The notes under the pieces are model-generated. The model did not search any database. It saw only the letters and a list, made by a program, of their open reading frames with translations, and was not told where the DNA came from. A stretch of 64,000 bases of DNA from CBDVBE01 sp964543525 (lineage in GTDB: Bacteria > Fibrobacterota > Chitinivibrionia > Chitinivibrionales > JANQEN01), in NCBI GenBank assembly GCA_964543525.1, contig CAZIYW010000008.1, positions 1 through 64,000 on the forward strand, given 5' to 3'. This document shows, piece after piece, positions 27,654 through 37,019 of this stretch; within the stretch, counting starts at the first letter, position 1; each line of letters begins with the position of its first letter. A program made the translations under genes and the position numbers.

Positions 27654-28580
27654 TTAAACTTTTTCAGCGATACGCATTCTTGCACTGCGTGCCCGATTGT
27701 TTTTCAGTATCTCATTGTATGAAGGACGCAGTACCTTCCTGTTTATTCTCTTCAGCAAAGTAACTTTCTTGCAGCGGCATACAGGCTCTTCCGGCGGGCA
27801 TTCACACTTCTGTTCACACGTGTGTATAAAATTTTTCACTATCCTGTCCTCAAGGGAATGATAGGCAATAACGACAAGACGCCCACCGGTCTTCAGATAA
27901 TTAACCGCCTTTACCAGGCACGTATGTAACTCTTCCAATTCATGATTTACTGCAATACGCAACGCCTGAAATACTTTCGACAGTACTTTATACTTAATCG
28001 GCGATCCATATTCCCGTTCGAGGCAAGCCCGTAAATCGTCCGACGTAGCAATAGTATTCTCTTTTGCATATTCCACGATTGTATTTGCCATTCGCGCAGC
28101 ATTCCTCACTTCACCATACTCATGTAAAATATGCTGCAACGATTCGCGGGTGCTTTCCCCCAGGACCTGCGCCGCCGTTACCAGGTCACGTTGATTCATA
28201 CGCATATCAAGTGGAGCATTTTCCTTATACATGAATCCCCGCCGTATCTCATCCAGCTGGTGAGAAGAAACTCCCAGGTCAAGCAAAATACCGTCCAGGA
28301 ATTGAATGTCATTTTTTCTGAGGATTGAATCAAATTGCGAAAAGGTGCATTGCTCAAGAATAACTGTACAGGCGGGTGTATCCAAATGCTTCCGAACCCA
28401 TTCAAGCGCGTCCCGATCCCGGTCAATGCCGACGGCAGTACCACCGCTGTCTAACGATTTCACTATCACTCTGAAATGGCCTCCTCCTCCCAGGGTACCG
28501 TCTAAATATATTCCTTTCGGCTTTATAGCTAATCCGGCGATACTTTCCTTAACCATTACCGGGATATGATATGCTGTCAT
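27654..28580 (-). CDS. rsmH: 16S rRNA (cytosine-1402-N4)-methyltransferase RsmH
   Basis: A 308-residue SAM-dependent methyltransferase. It has YHIPVMVKESI at the start, the SAM motif YLDGTLGGGGHF, the LLDLGVSSHQLD segment and the C-terminal AYHSLEDRIVKNF and NNRARSARMRIAEK, all family hallmarks. It modifies C1402 in the ribosomal P site. GGCGGA precedes the ATG by six bases. It lies 11 bases after mraZ and is the second dcw gene. Confidence 0.97.
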   Translation of the reverse strand: MTAYHIPVMVKESIAGLAIKPKGIYLDGTLGGGGHFRVIVKSLDSGGTAVGIDRDRDALEWVRKHLDTPACTVILEQCTFSQFDSILRKNDIQFLDGILLDLGVSSHQLDEIRRGFMYKENAPLDMRMNQRDLVTAAQVLGESTRESLQHILHEYGEVRNAARMANTIVEYAKENTIATSDDLRACLEREYGSPIKYKVLSKVFQALRIAVNHELEELHTCLVKAVNYLKTGGRLVVIAYHSLEDRIVKNFIHTCEQKCECPPEEPVCRCKKVTLLKRINRKVLRPSYNEILKNNRARSARMRIAEKV

Positions 28581-28591
28581 AGTAATTCCGC

Positions 28592-29074
28592 CTATTCTCC
28601 GTCAGAGAGATCCGAATACTCGTTTATCAACCTGGACACTTCATCCAGTTTTTCTTCCGTAAAGGTCGTCGGCATATATTTGGATGTAAAAAGTTCACGA
28701 TTCCAGATAACCATATGATCTATCTGGCCAAGAATTAACACACTATCCTTCAACTGACTGGTCTCTCTCAGTTCCGGTTGAATGAGAATCCTGCCACGCT
28801 GATCTATCTCTGTTTCATTTCCCCAGAAACTGGTAAGTCTGATATACTCTTCAAGCGTTTTATTTCTTACCTTGATCCTGCCGATAATCCGCTCAATTTT
28901 TTCCCATACCCGGAGCGGATAAAACAAAACACTATCTCCATTGAGTGAGGTAAGATACACTTCATTACCAAACTGGGATTCAACAATAGAGAGGTATCTC
29001 GACGGAATTTTAATTCTTCCGCGATCATCTATTTTCTGTGTGTAACTACCTCGAAATTGCTTAAGGTCTCCCAT
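28592..29074 (-). CDS. mraZ: transcriptional regulator MraZ
   Basis: A 160-residue protein of two AbrB-like swapped-hairpin modules, each with the DRGRI pattern (QKIDDRGRIKIPSRYLS and IDQRGRILIQPELRE). In E. coli, MraZ binds repeats upstream of its own gene and represses the dcw cluster. The same is likely here, since four MraZ-box-like repeats lie at its start. The Shine-Dalgarno GGGGAT is itself part of one of the repeats. Confidence 0.96.
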   Translation of the reverse strand: MGDLKQFRGSYTQKIDDRGRIKIPSRYLSIVESQFGNEVYLTSLNGDSVLFYPLRVWEKIERIIGRIKVRNKTLEEYIRLTSFWGNETEIDQRGRILIQPELRETSQLKDSVLILGQIDHMVIWNRELFTSKYMPTTFTEEKLDEVSRLINEYSDLSDGE

Positions 29075-29112
29075 TTTATCCCCGAATGTTACAATATTCC
29101 CATTTTATCCCA
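29069..29112 (-). promoter_or_regulatory. four MraZ-box-like repeats spanning the mraZ leader and start codon
   Basis: On the minus strand the block TGGGA-TAAAA-TGGGA (29108-29112, 29098-29102) is followed by GGGGA-TAAAA-TGGGA (29079-29083, 29069-29073). The units within each pair are spaced by five bases, exactly the TGGGN-N5-TGGGN form known for MraZ operators in E. coli, and the pairs are about two helical turns apart. The last unit contains the mraZ ATG and the third is its Shine-Dalgarno. Binding by MraZ is inferred. Confidence 0.75.
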
Positions 29113-29121
29113 TTCACTAAT

Positions 29122-29151
29122 ATAATATATTTCTTACCGAATTTAAGTCAA
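29122..29151 (-). promoter_or_regulatory. dcw cluster promoter upstream of mraZ
   Basis: On the minus strand TTGACT (29146-29151) and TATTAT (29122-29127) are separated by 18 bases; an overlapping TATATT gives a 16-base spacer. Transcription would start near 29115, directly before the MraZ boxes, so bound MraZ would sit on the initially transcribed region. The 29152-29344 stretch upstream shows nothing else recognisable. Confidence 0.65.
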
Positions 29152-29344
29152 CAACTTAATTCGCCGTTAAATAAGTATATGCTTCTGAAAATGTAGAAAG
29201 TGGTATATATTGTGGTTAATTCTTTTATTAACACAATATATGCGATGAAATACTGTTTATTTTTTTCCTTAATTCCTTCGAAAATCTGATAGTTGAAGTA
29301 TTACCTAAGAGGTTTATCGTAACCGTATGGGTGAACCAAGGTTA

Positions 29345-29920
29345 CTATTCTTTATATTCGGAGACGTTTATCTCAGAAGTATCGTCAAGTTCTGAAGGTT
29401 TGGTTCTGTCTATTTTATGACTGTCTTCGAAAACTTTTTTATTGAGAACTTTACTTCGTTCAATGGCGTCGGTATCCTCTGAAAATTCTTCCTCAGTCCT
29501 CCCTTCAAGTTCCCCTTTGTCTATATTATTCAGACGCGCCCGGAGCGAATAATTCTCACTGATTGTTATATCATATTCTTTCTGTAACTCCTGCAGCTTA
29601 TTTTTCAGGTCGGTGAGTTCATTCTCAAGAGTGATATCCTTGCCCTGGAAATTTTCTATAATTTTCTGCTGATTAGACAGTGCTGTTGAGACAAGTTGTA
29701 TGGTATTCTCAATTTCCCGGAGCCTGGTCTCCGACGAATCGGTTGTGACACTCGATTCCTTAACCACAGATATTCCCTGGTTGTATTCTTCCACCTCTTT
29801 CTGCATGTCCCGGATGTCCTGTGCCTTGCTCTCACTTTTCTGCTGAAGGCTCAGGGAAATAACAAGAACAAGTAACGCAGCCGCAACGATAGGAATTATC
29901 CACAATAATTCAATAGACAT
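29345..29920 (-). CDS. hypothetical membrane-anchored coiled-coil protein
   Basis: A 191-residue protein with one N-terminal transmembrane helix (about 4-25) and a long coiled coil (about 30-130, with heptads such as ENELTDLKNKLQELQKEYDI), ending in an acidic, probably disordered tail. It lies upstream of mraZ on the same strand but 270 bases away, with the dcw promoter in between, so it is likely a separate unit. It diverges from the sugar-phosphate mutase gene. No family recognised. Confidence 0.75.
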   Translation of the reverse strand: MSIELLWIIPIVAAALLVLVISLSLQQKSESKAQDIRDMQKEVEEYNQGISVVKESSVTTDSSETRLREIENTIQLVSTALSNQQKIIENFQGKDITLENELTDLKNKLQELQKEYDITISENYSLRARLNNIDKGELEGRTEEEFSEDTDAIERSKVLNKKVFEDSHKIDRTKPSELDDTSEINVSEYKE

Positions 29921-30045
29921 ACAAATCCATCACTTTTTATTTCATGTCGCAGGATGTTCTGCATTATATTTTCCTATATTCCTTTTGGTAATTCAAATAT
30001 ATTTCATGGAACTTTTTTTAGGGAAGAAATTAGGAGTAATTAAAA

Positions 30046-31395
30046 ATGGGGAATACATTACCGATCATGTCAGTTTCAGGTATTCGCGGTACTATGAACG
30101 AGACTATTTCATCCTATCTTTTTTCAGTAATTGCTTATTTACAAACACGTAACGCCGGTGGCGGGGAAATTCTTGTGGGACGGGATACCAGACCATCGGG
30201 AGAAATTCTTGCAAAGGCAGTATTCAGGGGCATCCGCTGTGCCGGCGGTACGCCGATAGATATCGGCATCGCACCAACTCCGACTACCTGTTTTGCCGTG
30301 GGCCATTTCAAAGCGGCGGGCGGTATTATCATTACTGCGAGCCACAATCCCCTTCCGTATAACGGCTATAAGATGGTACACCGCTCCGGGCAGCTTTTCA
30401 ACGGGGATAAATGTGAAGAGATATACCGTCAATTCCATGCAAAGGATTTTCCCACAGAAGATGAATTTACCGGATGGGATGATGTTCCCGAACGTACCAT
30501 GGATGCGGTGACACCCCACATAGAGGCTATAGCTTCTGCCGTTGACGTATCCGTTATATGTAACGCCCATCTAACCGTCGCGGTGGATTCAATAAACGGT
30601 GCGGCTGGAGTCATTTTTCCGAAACTCCTTGAAACGCTGTCTGTCTCATGGCAGGGGGTGCATAATACGCTTTCCGGTGATTTTGTACATAATCCCGAAC
30701 CGCGGCCTGAACATCTTCACGATCTGGCTGCCTTACTGAAATCGAGAGATAGCTTCTGGGGTGGATTTGCCTTTGATCCGGATGCGGATCGCCTTGCAAC
30801 AATGGGTGAGCATGGGGAGCCGGTCTCGGAGGAGATGACTCTGGCACTGGCACTCGACAATGTGCTCCGAAAAAAAAAATCACCGGTTGTAACCAATCTT
30901 TCAACCTCCATGGTTATTGACGAAATAGCAGCGTCTCATGGTGTTTCAGTCGTTAGAACAAAAATCGGGGAAGCCAACGTTGTTGCGGGTATGAAAGCAC
31001 ATAAAGCTGCAATAGGTGGTGAGGGAAACGGCGGCGTTATATATCCTGCAGTATCAACGGTCCGAGACGGTCTTGTCGGCATGGCGCTTATACTCGAACG
31101 TATGGCTGCAACGGGTAAGCGTCTCACCGAACTGACCGCATCCTGGCCGGTCTATCCTATCGTTAAAGAGAAAATACCGCTGAGTAATAAACCGGTCGGA
31201 ACGGTAATACACGATCTCCAGCACACGTTCTCCCATGAGAAGATTGATACGCAGGACGGTCTGAAGATAATCCGGGATTATGGCTGGGTGCACATACGGC
31301 CCTCGAATACAGAACCAATCCTCAGGTGTTATGCGGAAGCAAAAACCATGGAACAGGCGCGGGCCCTGGCTGATATGATTATAGATACCATGTAA
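30046..31395 (+). CDS. phosphoglucosamine mutase / phosphomannomutase family enzyme
   Basis: A 449-residue alpha-D-phosphohexomutase. The catalytic serine loop is IITASHNPLPYNGYK (about residue 100), the metal loop is FDPDADRLA (about 247), the sugar-binding region is GGEGNGGVIYP, and the phosphate-binding segment is RPSNTEPILRCY. It starts MSVSGIRGTMNE as in the GlmM-like subgroup. Supply of glucosamine-1-phosphate for the wall is the likely role, but mannose or glucose activity cannot be excluded, so no symbol is given. AGGAG is nine bases before the ATG. Confidence 0.9.
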   Translation: MGNTLPIMSVSGIRGTMNETISSYLFSVIAYLQTRNAGGGEILVGRDTRPSGEILAKAVFRGIRCAGGTPIDIGIAPTPTTCFAVGHFKAAGGIIITASHNPLPYNGYKMVHRSGQLFNGDKCEEIYRQFHAKDFPTEDEFTGWDDVPERTMDAVTPHIEAIASAVDVSVICNAHLTVAVDSINGAAGVIFPKLLETLSVSWQGVHNTLSGDFVHNPEPRPEHLHDLAALLKSRDSFWGGFAFDPDADRLATMGEHGEPVSEEMTLALALDNVLRKKKSPVVTNLSTSMVIDEIAASHGVSVVRTKIGEANVVAGMKAHKAAIGGEGNGGVIYPAVSTVRDGLVGMALILERMAATGKRLTELTASWPVYPIVKEKIPLSNKPVGTVIHDLQHTFSHEKIDTQDGLKIIRDYGWVHIRPSNTEPILRCYAEAKTMEQARALADMIIDTM

Positions 31396-31551
31396 CTGAT
31401 TTTATTGGATTCTCTTACCCGGTGGCTATGCTGTTATTAATTCCTTCCGAGTCATGCTGATGTATATTTTAAATAAACCCTTTTATAGTTTCTTTATGTA
31501 TGCTATATTTTATGTGTCCGAATCTCTTAACGTTAAAAAGGGATATTTCGT

Positions 31552-32865
31552 ATGAAAGGTATCAAATCTGCTCCGTTTCTTCTTATTATTTTTTACATTA
31601 CTATGCTTTATATACCGGCGAGTACTCAGGAAATCTGTGGTGTTTCCTATCTGGAGCTCACTTCACCGGTAACACCGGAGATAAAAAAACAACAGCGCAC
31701 TATTGCGTTAGACAGTCTTAAAACCGCATTGACTTTCTGGGTAAATGAATTCTTTGATAACTGCCTTGATCCGGAAAACACGATTTCAAATTATTTTCTT
31801 ACGCTGTTTATTGATGAATGTGTAAAAAGGGCAAAGGAAAAATCATATATTGAAGGGAGGGAACTTACCGTCGAACTCAGTGTTCCCAACAGTACGCTCG
31901 ATTTGGTTATCACTTCGCACAACAAACATTACGATTCTCTTGCCCTTTATTACTGGAACACATTCAATGCGGCACAAAAAACAGACCGTGGCGGTTTACT
32001 TTACTATGCAGGATTGAATGCTCTTTTTTATTCAAAGGCTCATATCGGTTCGCCTCTTGAGGTTCCCGGCATTCCCTCCGGTATGACACTTACGCAGCAG
32101 CTTCAATCAACCATGCAACAGATACTGAACCGTCTTGATATCACTTTCAGTGAACCGATCATATCCGGTAAGCCACCGGAATACCCACGAAATAAAGTTA
32201 CGATAACCGTTTCACTTGATACCGTGCCTTATCCCAATTTCCCGCTTATGGTGGTGCGGCCGAATGAGACGGTTATTTTTACCGCAAAGACGGGCACAGA
32301 CGGTACTGTGTCTCTTGCGGAAATGAAGATTCCGTTTGTTGCCCATGGTGCGTTTTTGTATGTTCGGCCCGATTTTGGTGCGGTAATCGGTGCCGACCTG
32401 TCTTTTTCGGCGGAAGCGTTCGGGTTGACACGCTCTGAAAACATCAACCAGACGATAATATGCAATATTACGAAGCCGGTTTTTACTCTCGACTATTCCG
32501 CCTCTGCGGTAAATCAGATTAAAATACCACCGGTTTTTTCCGACAAATCAAAAATATTACAATTCTTTAAAGACTCGCTCCATTTACAACTACATAAAGG
32601 CGGCACACCGAAACCGGACCTTGCGATTGTCATCAACTGCCAAATCTCCAGTTATACTTTTGATGAGCGGGAAGAAACTCAGATGAAAGTAGAAGCGAAA
32701 ACAACCATAAAAGATTTAACCCCCGGCGGCAAGACTGTCGAAAAAGTGGCTGTTCTGAATGATAAATTTTACGATGTCAATCATGAGATTCCTATCGGTC
32801 TCTTTTTCTGGGAAAGTTCAAACGCATTGCACGATTTGATTAAACAGATGCTTGACGAGTTATAA
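31552..32865 (+). CDS. hypothetical secreted protein
   Basis: A 437-residue protein with a signal peptide (about residues 1-24, ending near STQE) and a preceding AAAGGGAT ribosome-binding site. The N-terminal third is helical; the centre (about 200-300) has Ig-like strands (KVTITVSLDTVPYP, FLYVRPDFG), and the last third contains a KPDLAIVINCQIS strand pattern seen in several periplasmic or lipoprotein modules. No known domain could be assigned. It converges with mlaD. Confidence 0.75.
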   Translation: MKGIKSAPFLLIIFYITMLYIPASTQEICGVSYLELTSPVTPEIKKQQRTIALDSLKTALTFWVNEFFDNCLDPENTISNYFLTLFIDECVKRAKEKSYIEGRELTVELSVPNSTLDLVITSHNKHYDSLALYYWNTFNAAQKTDRGGLLYYAGLNALFYSKAHIGSPLEVPGIPSGMTLTQQLQSTMQQILNRLDITFSEPIISGKPPEYPRNKVTITVSLDTVPYPNFPLMVVRPNETVIFTAKTGTDGTVSLAEMKIPFVAHGAFLYVRPDFGAVIGADLSFSAEAFGLTRSENINQTIICNITKPVFTLDYSASAVNQIKIPPVFSDKSKILQFFKDSLHLQLHKGGTPKPDLAIVINCQISSYTFDEREETQMKVEAKTTIKDLTPGGKTVEKVAVLNDKFYDVNHEIPIGLFFWESSNALHDLIKQMLDEL

Positions 32866-32979
32866 CAATCGTTTTCTAAACAGAATTGACAAAAAGCTAC
32901 TTACCGAAGAAATATTCCGCAACAAAGTGAGTGTACAATTGCTACGCGAGAAGCAGCCTGATAGAGGAAATGCAGGCCG

Positions 32980-33963
32980 TTACCGCTTTCCCCTCTCTCT
33001 CTCTTCCTTCAACATCTGTCGTCTAATCGCTCTTCTGAACAGCCAGTGATTCTGAATGGCCTTAAGGAGTATATCCGCCTCTTTTACATCTTTTTTAAGC
33101 AGTATCATCAGCGAATCCATATCCGCAGGGAGATCATTAAAACCGCCGATAAGGGAATCAACATCAGCCACAACCAGATCAAGATTATCGACAAGGCGGT
33201 TTGCCTCCTGTGCAAATACCATCAGCGTATCGACAGTCTCCATACCATGGACTCCCAACGCCGACAGATTGTCAATCGCACCATCGGCATGTGACAGAGT
33301 ACTGTTGACGGATGAAATCATATTATTTACCCGACTGACGATAGCATGCACATCAGTCATGACCGTGTCTTCGCCGAAGACATATTTCAGAACCCCCTCA
33401 CCGTTCTCAATACTTACTATTATTTTTTCGAGCGGCGCAATCATTTTTCTGGCAACTTCAAACATCTGAATGAATGCCTCAACCATTTTTTCAAGCCGTA
33501 TCTGGTATTTGGCCTGAAGCGTATCGCCGTCTTTAACCTTTGGATGCGTGGCATTACCGAGTGAATCCTTTTCACCTCCGGTGAGATCAATTTCCCAGTC
33601 ACCGACAACAAAATTTTTCTGTTTCAGATATGCCTTGCTGTCTGTATGGACAAATTTTCTATATTTGCGCTTAAACTGTAATTCGGCATCAACATATCCC
33701 TTTTCATTCAGTGAAATCGATACCAACCGCCCGACTTTCATACCCTGAATGGTAACGATTGTTTTTTTCGGGATGAGACCGACACCGGATTCACACTTAA
33801 GATGCAGGGTACACTTGCTTTCAAATATCTCGGATCTGATAAGAATAAATACGATCAGGGCAGGGATTACCAGGAGCGGAATAAGGACAAATATGCCGAC
33901 AAAAAAGTTTCTGTGTTTATAGTAAAAAGGGTCAGTGGATTTTGCAATGTTGACCTTTTTCAT
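32980..33963 (-). CDS. mlaD: MlaD-like MCE-domain lipid transport protein
   Basis: A 327-residue protein with an N-terminal transmembrane helix (about 22-45) and one MCE domain (about 50-150: GLIPKKTIVTIQGMKVGRL), followed by a long helical tail. MCE proteins form hexameric rings that carry phospholipids across the periplasm. It lies two bases after the ATPase gene. The helical C-terminus with regular polar spacing is longer than in E. coli MlaD (183 residues), closer to PqiB/Mce-type needle forms. Confidence 0.88.
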   Translation of the reverse strand: MKKVNIAKSTDPFYYKHRNFFVGIFVLIPLLVIPALIVFILIRSEIFESKCTLHLKCESGVGLIPKKTIVTIQGMKVGRLVSISLNEKGYVDAELQFKRKYRKFVHTDSKAYLKQKNFVVGDWEIDLTGGEKDSLGNATHPKVKDGDTLQAKYQIRLEKMVEAFIQMFEVARKMIAPLEKIIVSIENGEGVLKYVFGEDTVMTDVHAIVSRVNNMISSVNSTLSHADGAIDNLSALGVHGMETVDTLMVFAQEANRLVDNLDLVVADVDSLIGGFNDLPADMDSLMILLKKDVKEADILLKAIQNHWLFRRAIRRQMLKEERERGKR

Positions 33964-33965
33964 AC

Positions 33966-34703
33966 TTAGTTGCCCTCGTTAAGGGAGGCATCAAATAAAG
34001 AAGCGCCTCCTACTGCCCGTGCCTCCGCAATTGTTTCGAATCGCGTAACCGTTTTGTTATCCAGCAGCAGAATAGGGCACTGCAATTGCTCTATGAAACT
34101 AATTATATGACTAACCATAAAAATTGTCAAATTGCTTTGCCGGCATAACTTTGACAGAACCGATATAATCGAGCGTGCGGTAACCGGATCGAGCCCACTC
34201 ACCGGTTCATCAAGGAAAAGAAATTCCGGACGCATAATAAGAGCTCGGGCGATCGAAGCCAGGCGGGCCTGACCGACTGACAGGGCTTCCGGTAATTTAT
34301 TCCGTATATCCGTTATACCCATTCTCTCCAGATGCTGCTCAATCATTGCACTGAGCGCTTTGTCCGGCATGGTGGTATGATACCGCAACGGCAGGGCAAT
34401 ATTATCAAACACCGTTAAATTACTTATTAACGCATGCCGCTGAAATACGTAACCTGTTTTTCTTCGCTCGGTAATTAACTCCTGTTGCGGGATACGATGA
34501 ATATCATAGCCGTTCCACCGAACCGTACCCGTAACCGGTTCCAGCAACCCGGCGCTTATTTCAAGAAGGGTACTTTTACCGCACCCGCTGGACCCCATCA
34601 GCACAACCATCCTGCCATGACCGATTGCGAATGATACATCGGTAAAAAGGGTTTCAGATCCATAGGAATAACTGATATTATCCAGCTGTATTTCTGAAGG
34701 CAT
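33966..34703 (-). CDS. mlaF: MlaF-like ABC transporter ATPase
   Basis: A 245-residue ABC ATPase with Walker A GSSGCGKSTLLE, a signature LSVGQARLASIARAL, Walker B FLFLDEPVSGLDP and H-loop MVSHI. Family context (MlaE permease upstream, MCE protein downstream) identifies it as the energy module of a phospholipid transporter. Its start overlaps the permease end by 26 bases. Confidence 0.92.
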   Translation of the reverse strand: MPSEIQLDNISYSYGSETLFTDVSFAIGHGRMVVLMGSSGCGKSTLLEISAGLLEPVTGTVRWNGYDIHRIPQQELITERRKTGYVFQRHALISNLTVFDNIALPLRYHTTMPDKALSAMIEQHLERMGITDIRNKLPEALSVGQARLASIARALIMRPEFLFLDEPVSGLDPVTARSIISVLSKLCRQSNLTIFMVSHIISFIEQLQCPILLLDNKTVTRFETIAEARAVGGASLFDASLNEGN

Positions 34704-35511
34704 AAAACCCCACGGTTATAACAACATTCATAATTATCGTTACCACTATTGAACCGACAACAGCCTTAAAAACCGCACGCGGGACAAACCGGATATTCGA
34801 GACATGCATCCCGTGATAACAACTGACAACCGCTATCACCGCACCGAAAAGAAGACATTTAATAGTGGATACTAAAATATCCACAACTTCAACAGCATTA
34901 AATACTTCCTGTACCAGCGCAAGGTAGGGAGCATTTACCAGTAATTTCGCAATAAATAAACCGCCAATAATTGCAATAATATCAAAATAGATTTTCAGAC
35001 ATACCAGGGAAATAATCATGCCCAGAAAAGCCGGCATAACCAGAAAATGGTTGAGATTAACACCCATTACTTCAAGTGCGGCTATCTCTTTGGTGACTTT
35101 CATATTCCCGATATATGCGGCAAGAGCCGCACCGGATCTGCCTATGACAACCAGAGAGGTAAAAAAGGGCCCCAGTTCCCGTACAACGGAAATGACCATA
35201 ATCGTGCCAAAATATTCACTTGCGCCTATTTCAGTCATATTGGTCGCCGCCTGCACGCCGATGGTTATCCCGCACGACAATGCAATGAGACCGACGATAA
35301 TCAAGGCATCTACTCCGGTAAAAAGAACCTGATTGATTATCTGCTGCAGGGATATATGCCGTCTTCCACTCTGAGTGAACAAACCAACTACCGTGTCATA
35401 GGCAAGACCGAACATATCGAATACAAGCTTTAACCGGCGTACAGTATCTGCACCGACACTGTTGATTGGTATCACGGCCTTTCTGAAAAACCTGTTCTCA
35501 GTATTACCCAT
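34678..35511 (-). CDS. mlaE: MlaE-like ABC transporter permease
   Basis: A 277-residue permease with five or six hydrophobic segments and the MlaE family motifs VIGRSGAALAAYIGNMKVTKEI and EVMGVNLNHFLVMPAF. The open frame extends 30 codons upstream into engB, but the ATG at 35511, overlapping the engB stop by eight bases, begins the family-like sequence MGNTENRF. MlaB and MlaC genes were not seen nearby. Confidence 0.9.
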   Translation of the reverse strand: MGNTENRFFRKAVIPINSVGADTVRRLKLVFDMFGLAYDTVVGLFTQSGRRHISLQQIINQVLFTGVDALIIVGLIALSCGITIGVQAATNMTEIGASEYFGTIMVISVVRELGPFFTSLVVIGRSGAALAAYIGNMKVTKEIAALEVMGVNLNHFLVMPAFLGMIISLVCLKIYFDIIAIIGGLFIAKLLVNAPYLALVQEVFNAVEVVDILVSTIKCLLFGAVIAVVSCYHGMHVSNIRFVPRAVFKAVVGSIVVTIIMNVVITVGFYAFRNTAG

Positions 35512-36166
35512 ACCTTTTTTCGTTCCAGATTTTAAATTGTTTCCAGAACTGCCCACGGGAACCGGGTCTTCGAATAGAATAAACCACCACAGGAATTTCA
35601 CCCGGAAATAATTCCCCGGCTCTGTTGGCCTGCTTTACTCTCTCCCGTTGCGAAAGTTTATCACTTTTTGTTAACACCTGCATGACAGGCAGACCAAGGC
35701 CGGAAAGCCATTCATACGCTTCACTATCCGTTCGTAATCCAACATGCCGTATATCGGTAAGCCAGATAACTCCACCGATATTCTCCCTTTTTCGGCAATA
35801 ATCGCTGATAAGTTTTGACCAGCGGTTTTTCTCGTAATGAGAAGCTTTTGCGTATCCATACCCCGGTAAATCCACCCATATCATATTATTATTAATCCGG
35901 TACATATTGGCACAATTCGTTTTCCCCGGTGTTTTTGATACTCTGGCGAGTGTTTTATTCTCCAGGATATGATTAAGGAAGGAAGATTTTCCAACGTTTG
36001 AACGACCCAGTAAACAGTATTCAATACCGGACGGCTTTGGAAATTGATTATAATGCGGCACTGACATGAGGAACTGTGCTTCTCCGGGTTGAATAATTTT
36101 TCCGGCTGCAGCGCCTGATTTTCTTGGCTTATAAATTGTTTGAGTTTTTTTCATAAGGTAAATCAT
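35504..36166 (-). CDS. engB: ribosome biogenesis GTP-binding protein EngB (YsxC)
   Basis: A small GTPase of about 220 residues needed for 50S assembly. G1 is LLGRSNVGKSSFLN, G2 TPGKTNCANMY, G3 WVDLPGYGYA and G4 VLTKSDKLS. The N-terminus is about 20 residues longer than usual; ATGs at 36166 and 36154 (MKKTQT) are both possible, with no clear ribosome-binding site. It overlaps mlaE by eight bases, so lipid transport and GTPase genes share a transcript. Confidence 0.93.
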   Translation of the reverse strand: MIYLMKKTQTIYKPRKSGAAAGKIIQPGEAQFLMSVPHYNQFPKPSGIEYCLLGRSNVGKSSFLNHILENKTLARVSKTPGKTNCANMYRINNNMIWVDLPGYGYAKASHYEKNRWSKLISDYCRKRENIGGVIWLTDIRHVGLRTDSEAYEWLSGLGLPVMQVLTKSDKLSQRERVKQANRAGELFPGEIPVVVYSIRRPGSRGQFWKQFKIWNEKRYG

Positions 36167-36326
36167 ATACAAATATCAAACCTGTTTAACCGGCTGTATT
36201 CCCTAAATTTCACGACATTCAGGATACGTGAGTTATGATCCTATAAGGTAAAAACCTTACCGGCACATGATTCTGTAAAATTATACCATCATAATGGATA
36301 ACAGTCGATAGAATAGTATTTACCGG

Positions 36327-37019
36327 CTACCGAAAATCTGGATAAAATCGTTTCAATTCTTCGACTGTTTCCTCCAGGGAAAGCTGCCCCGGTGCGACAG
36401 CATCAGTACCAAATGCGTAGGTAAACAGGGACCCGAAGAGCGGCGCTGCAATTCTTGAGATAGTACCGACCTCTCCCATGGATATGGCAACCAGGTTTTC
36501 CGGGCAGGTATCGGTAAACTGCAATAATCGGGTTACATCAGCCCGACTATGTGCCATGACAGCGATTTTTATAATATCGGCGCCGAGAGACTTTGCCGTC
36601 ACAACAATATTCTCAAGTCCCTTTTCATCGGGGGTTTTTTCAAAATCATGCTCAGATACTATCACTGTCTTGCCTGTTGAAAGACCTATAACCTCACGGT
36701 TTATTTCTGTATCTATCTCAATGTCAATGGCATCGATGAGCGGTATAAGCTGCTTGAAAAGCTCAAGTCGATTGTGACGATTACCATCAGTCTCCCGTAT
36801 TGTGCCTATGAGAGGAAGCTGTACCGTATTGCGAATCTCTTTCACATATTCAGCCACTGCAGAAAAAGGCTCAGTAATACAATCAACACGTATCTCAAGT
36901 ATTGTAACCCCTTTCTCCGGTAATTCCCTGAGTATATCCATTGGCAACAGCCGGTCCACAGTTGCAGCAACTCTCGGGATAGTCCCAAGTTCAACTGTCC
37001 CAATCATAATCCTGCTCAT
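36327..37019 (-). CDS. aroD: 3-dehydroquinate dehydratase, type I
   Basis: A 230-residue class I dehydroquinase of the shikimate pathway. The Schiff-base Lys is in DIIKIAVMAHS, the general-base His in VSEHDFEKTP, and the Arg/Ser substrate motif in ISMGEVGTISRIAAPLFGS. An N-terminal EIRVD matches the family's ExRxD. The ATG at 37019 overlaps the stop of the radical SAM gene by four bases (ATGA), with AGGAG eleven bases before it; the frame continues upstream but the family sequence begins here. Confidence 0.95.
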   Translation of the reverse strand: MSRIMIGTVELGTIPRVAATVDRLLPMDILRELPEKGVTILEIRVDCITEPFSAVAEYVKEIRNTVQLPLIGTIRETDGNRHNRLELFKQLIPLIDAIDIEIDTEINREVIGLSTGKTVIVSEHDFEKTPDEKGLENIVVTAKSLGADIIKIAVMAHSRADVTRLLQFTDTCPENLVAISMGEVGTISRIAAPLFGSLFTYAFGTDAVAPGQLSLEETVEELKRFYPDFR

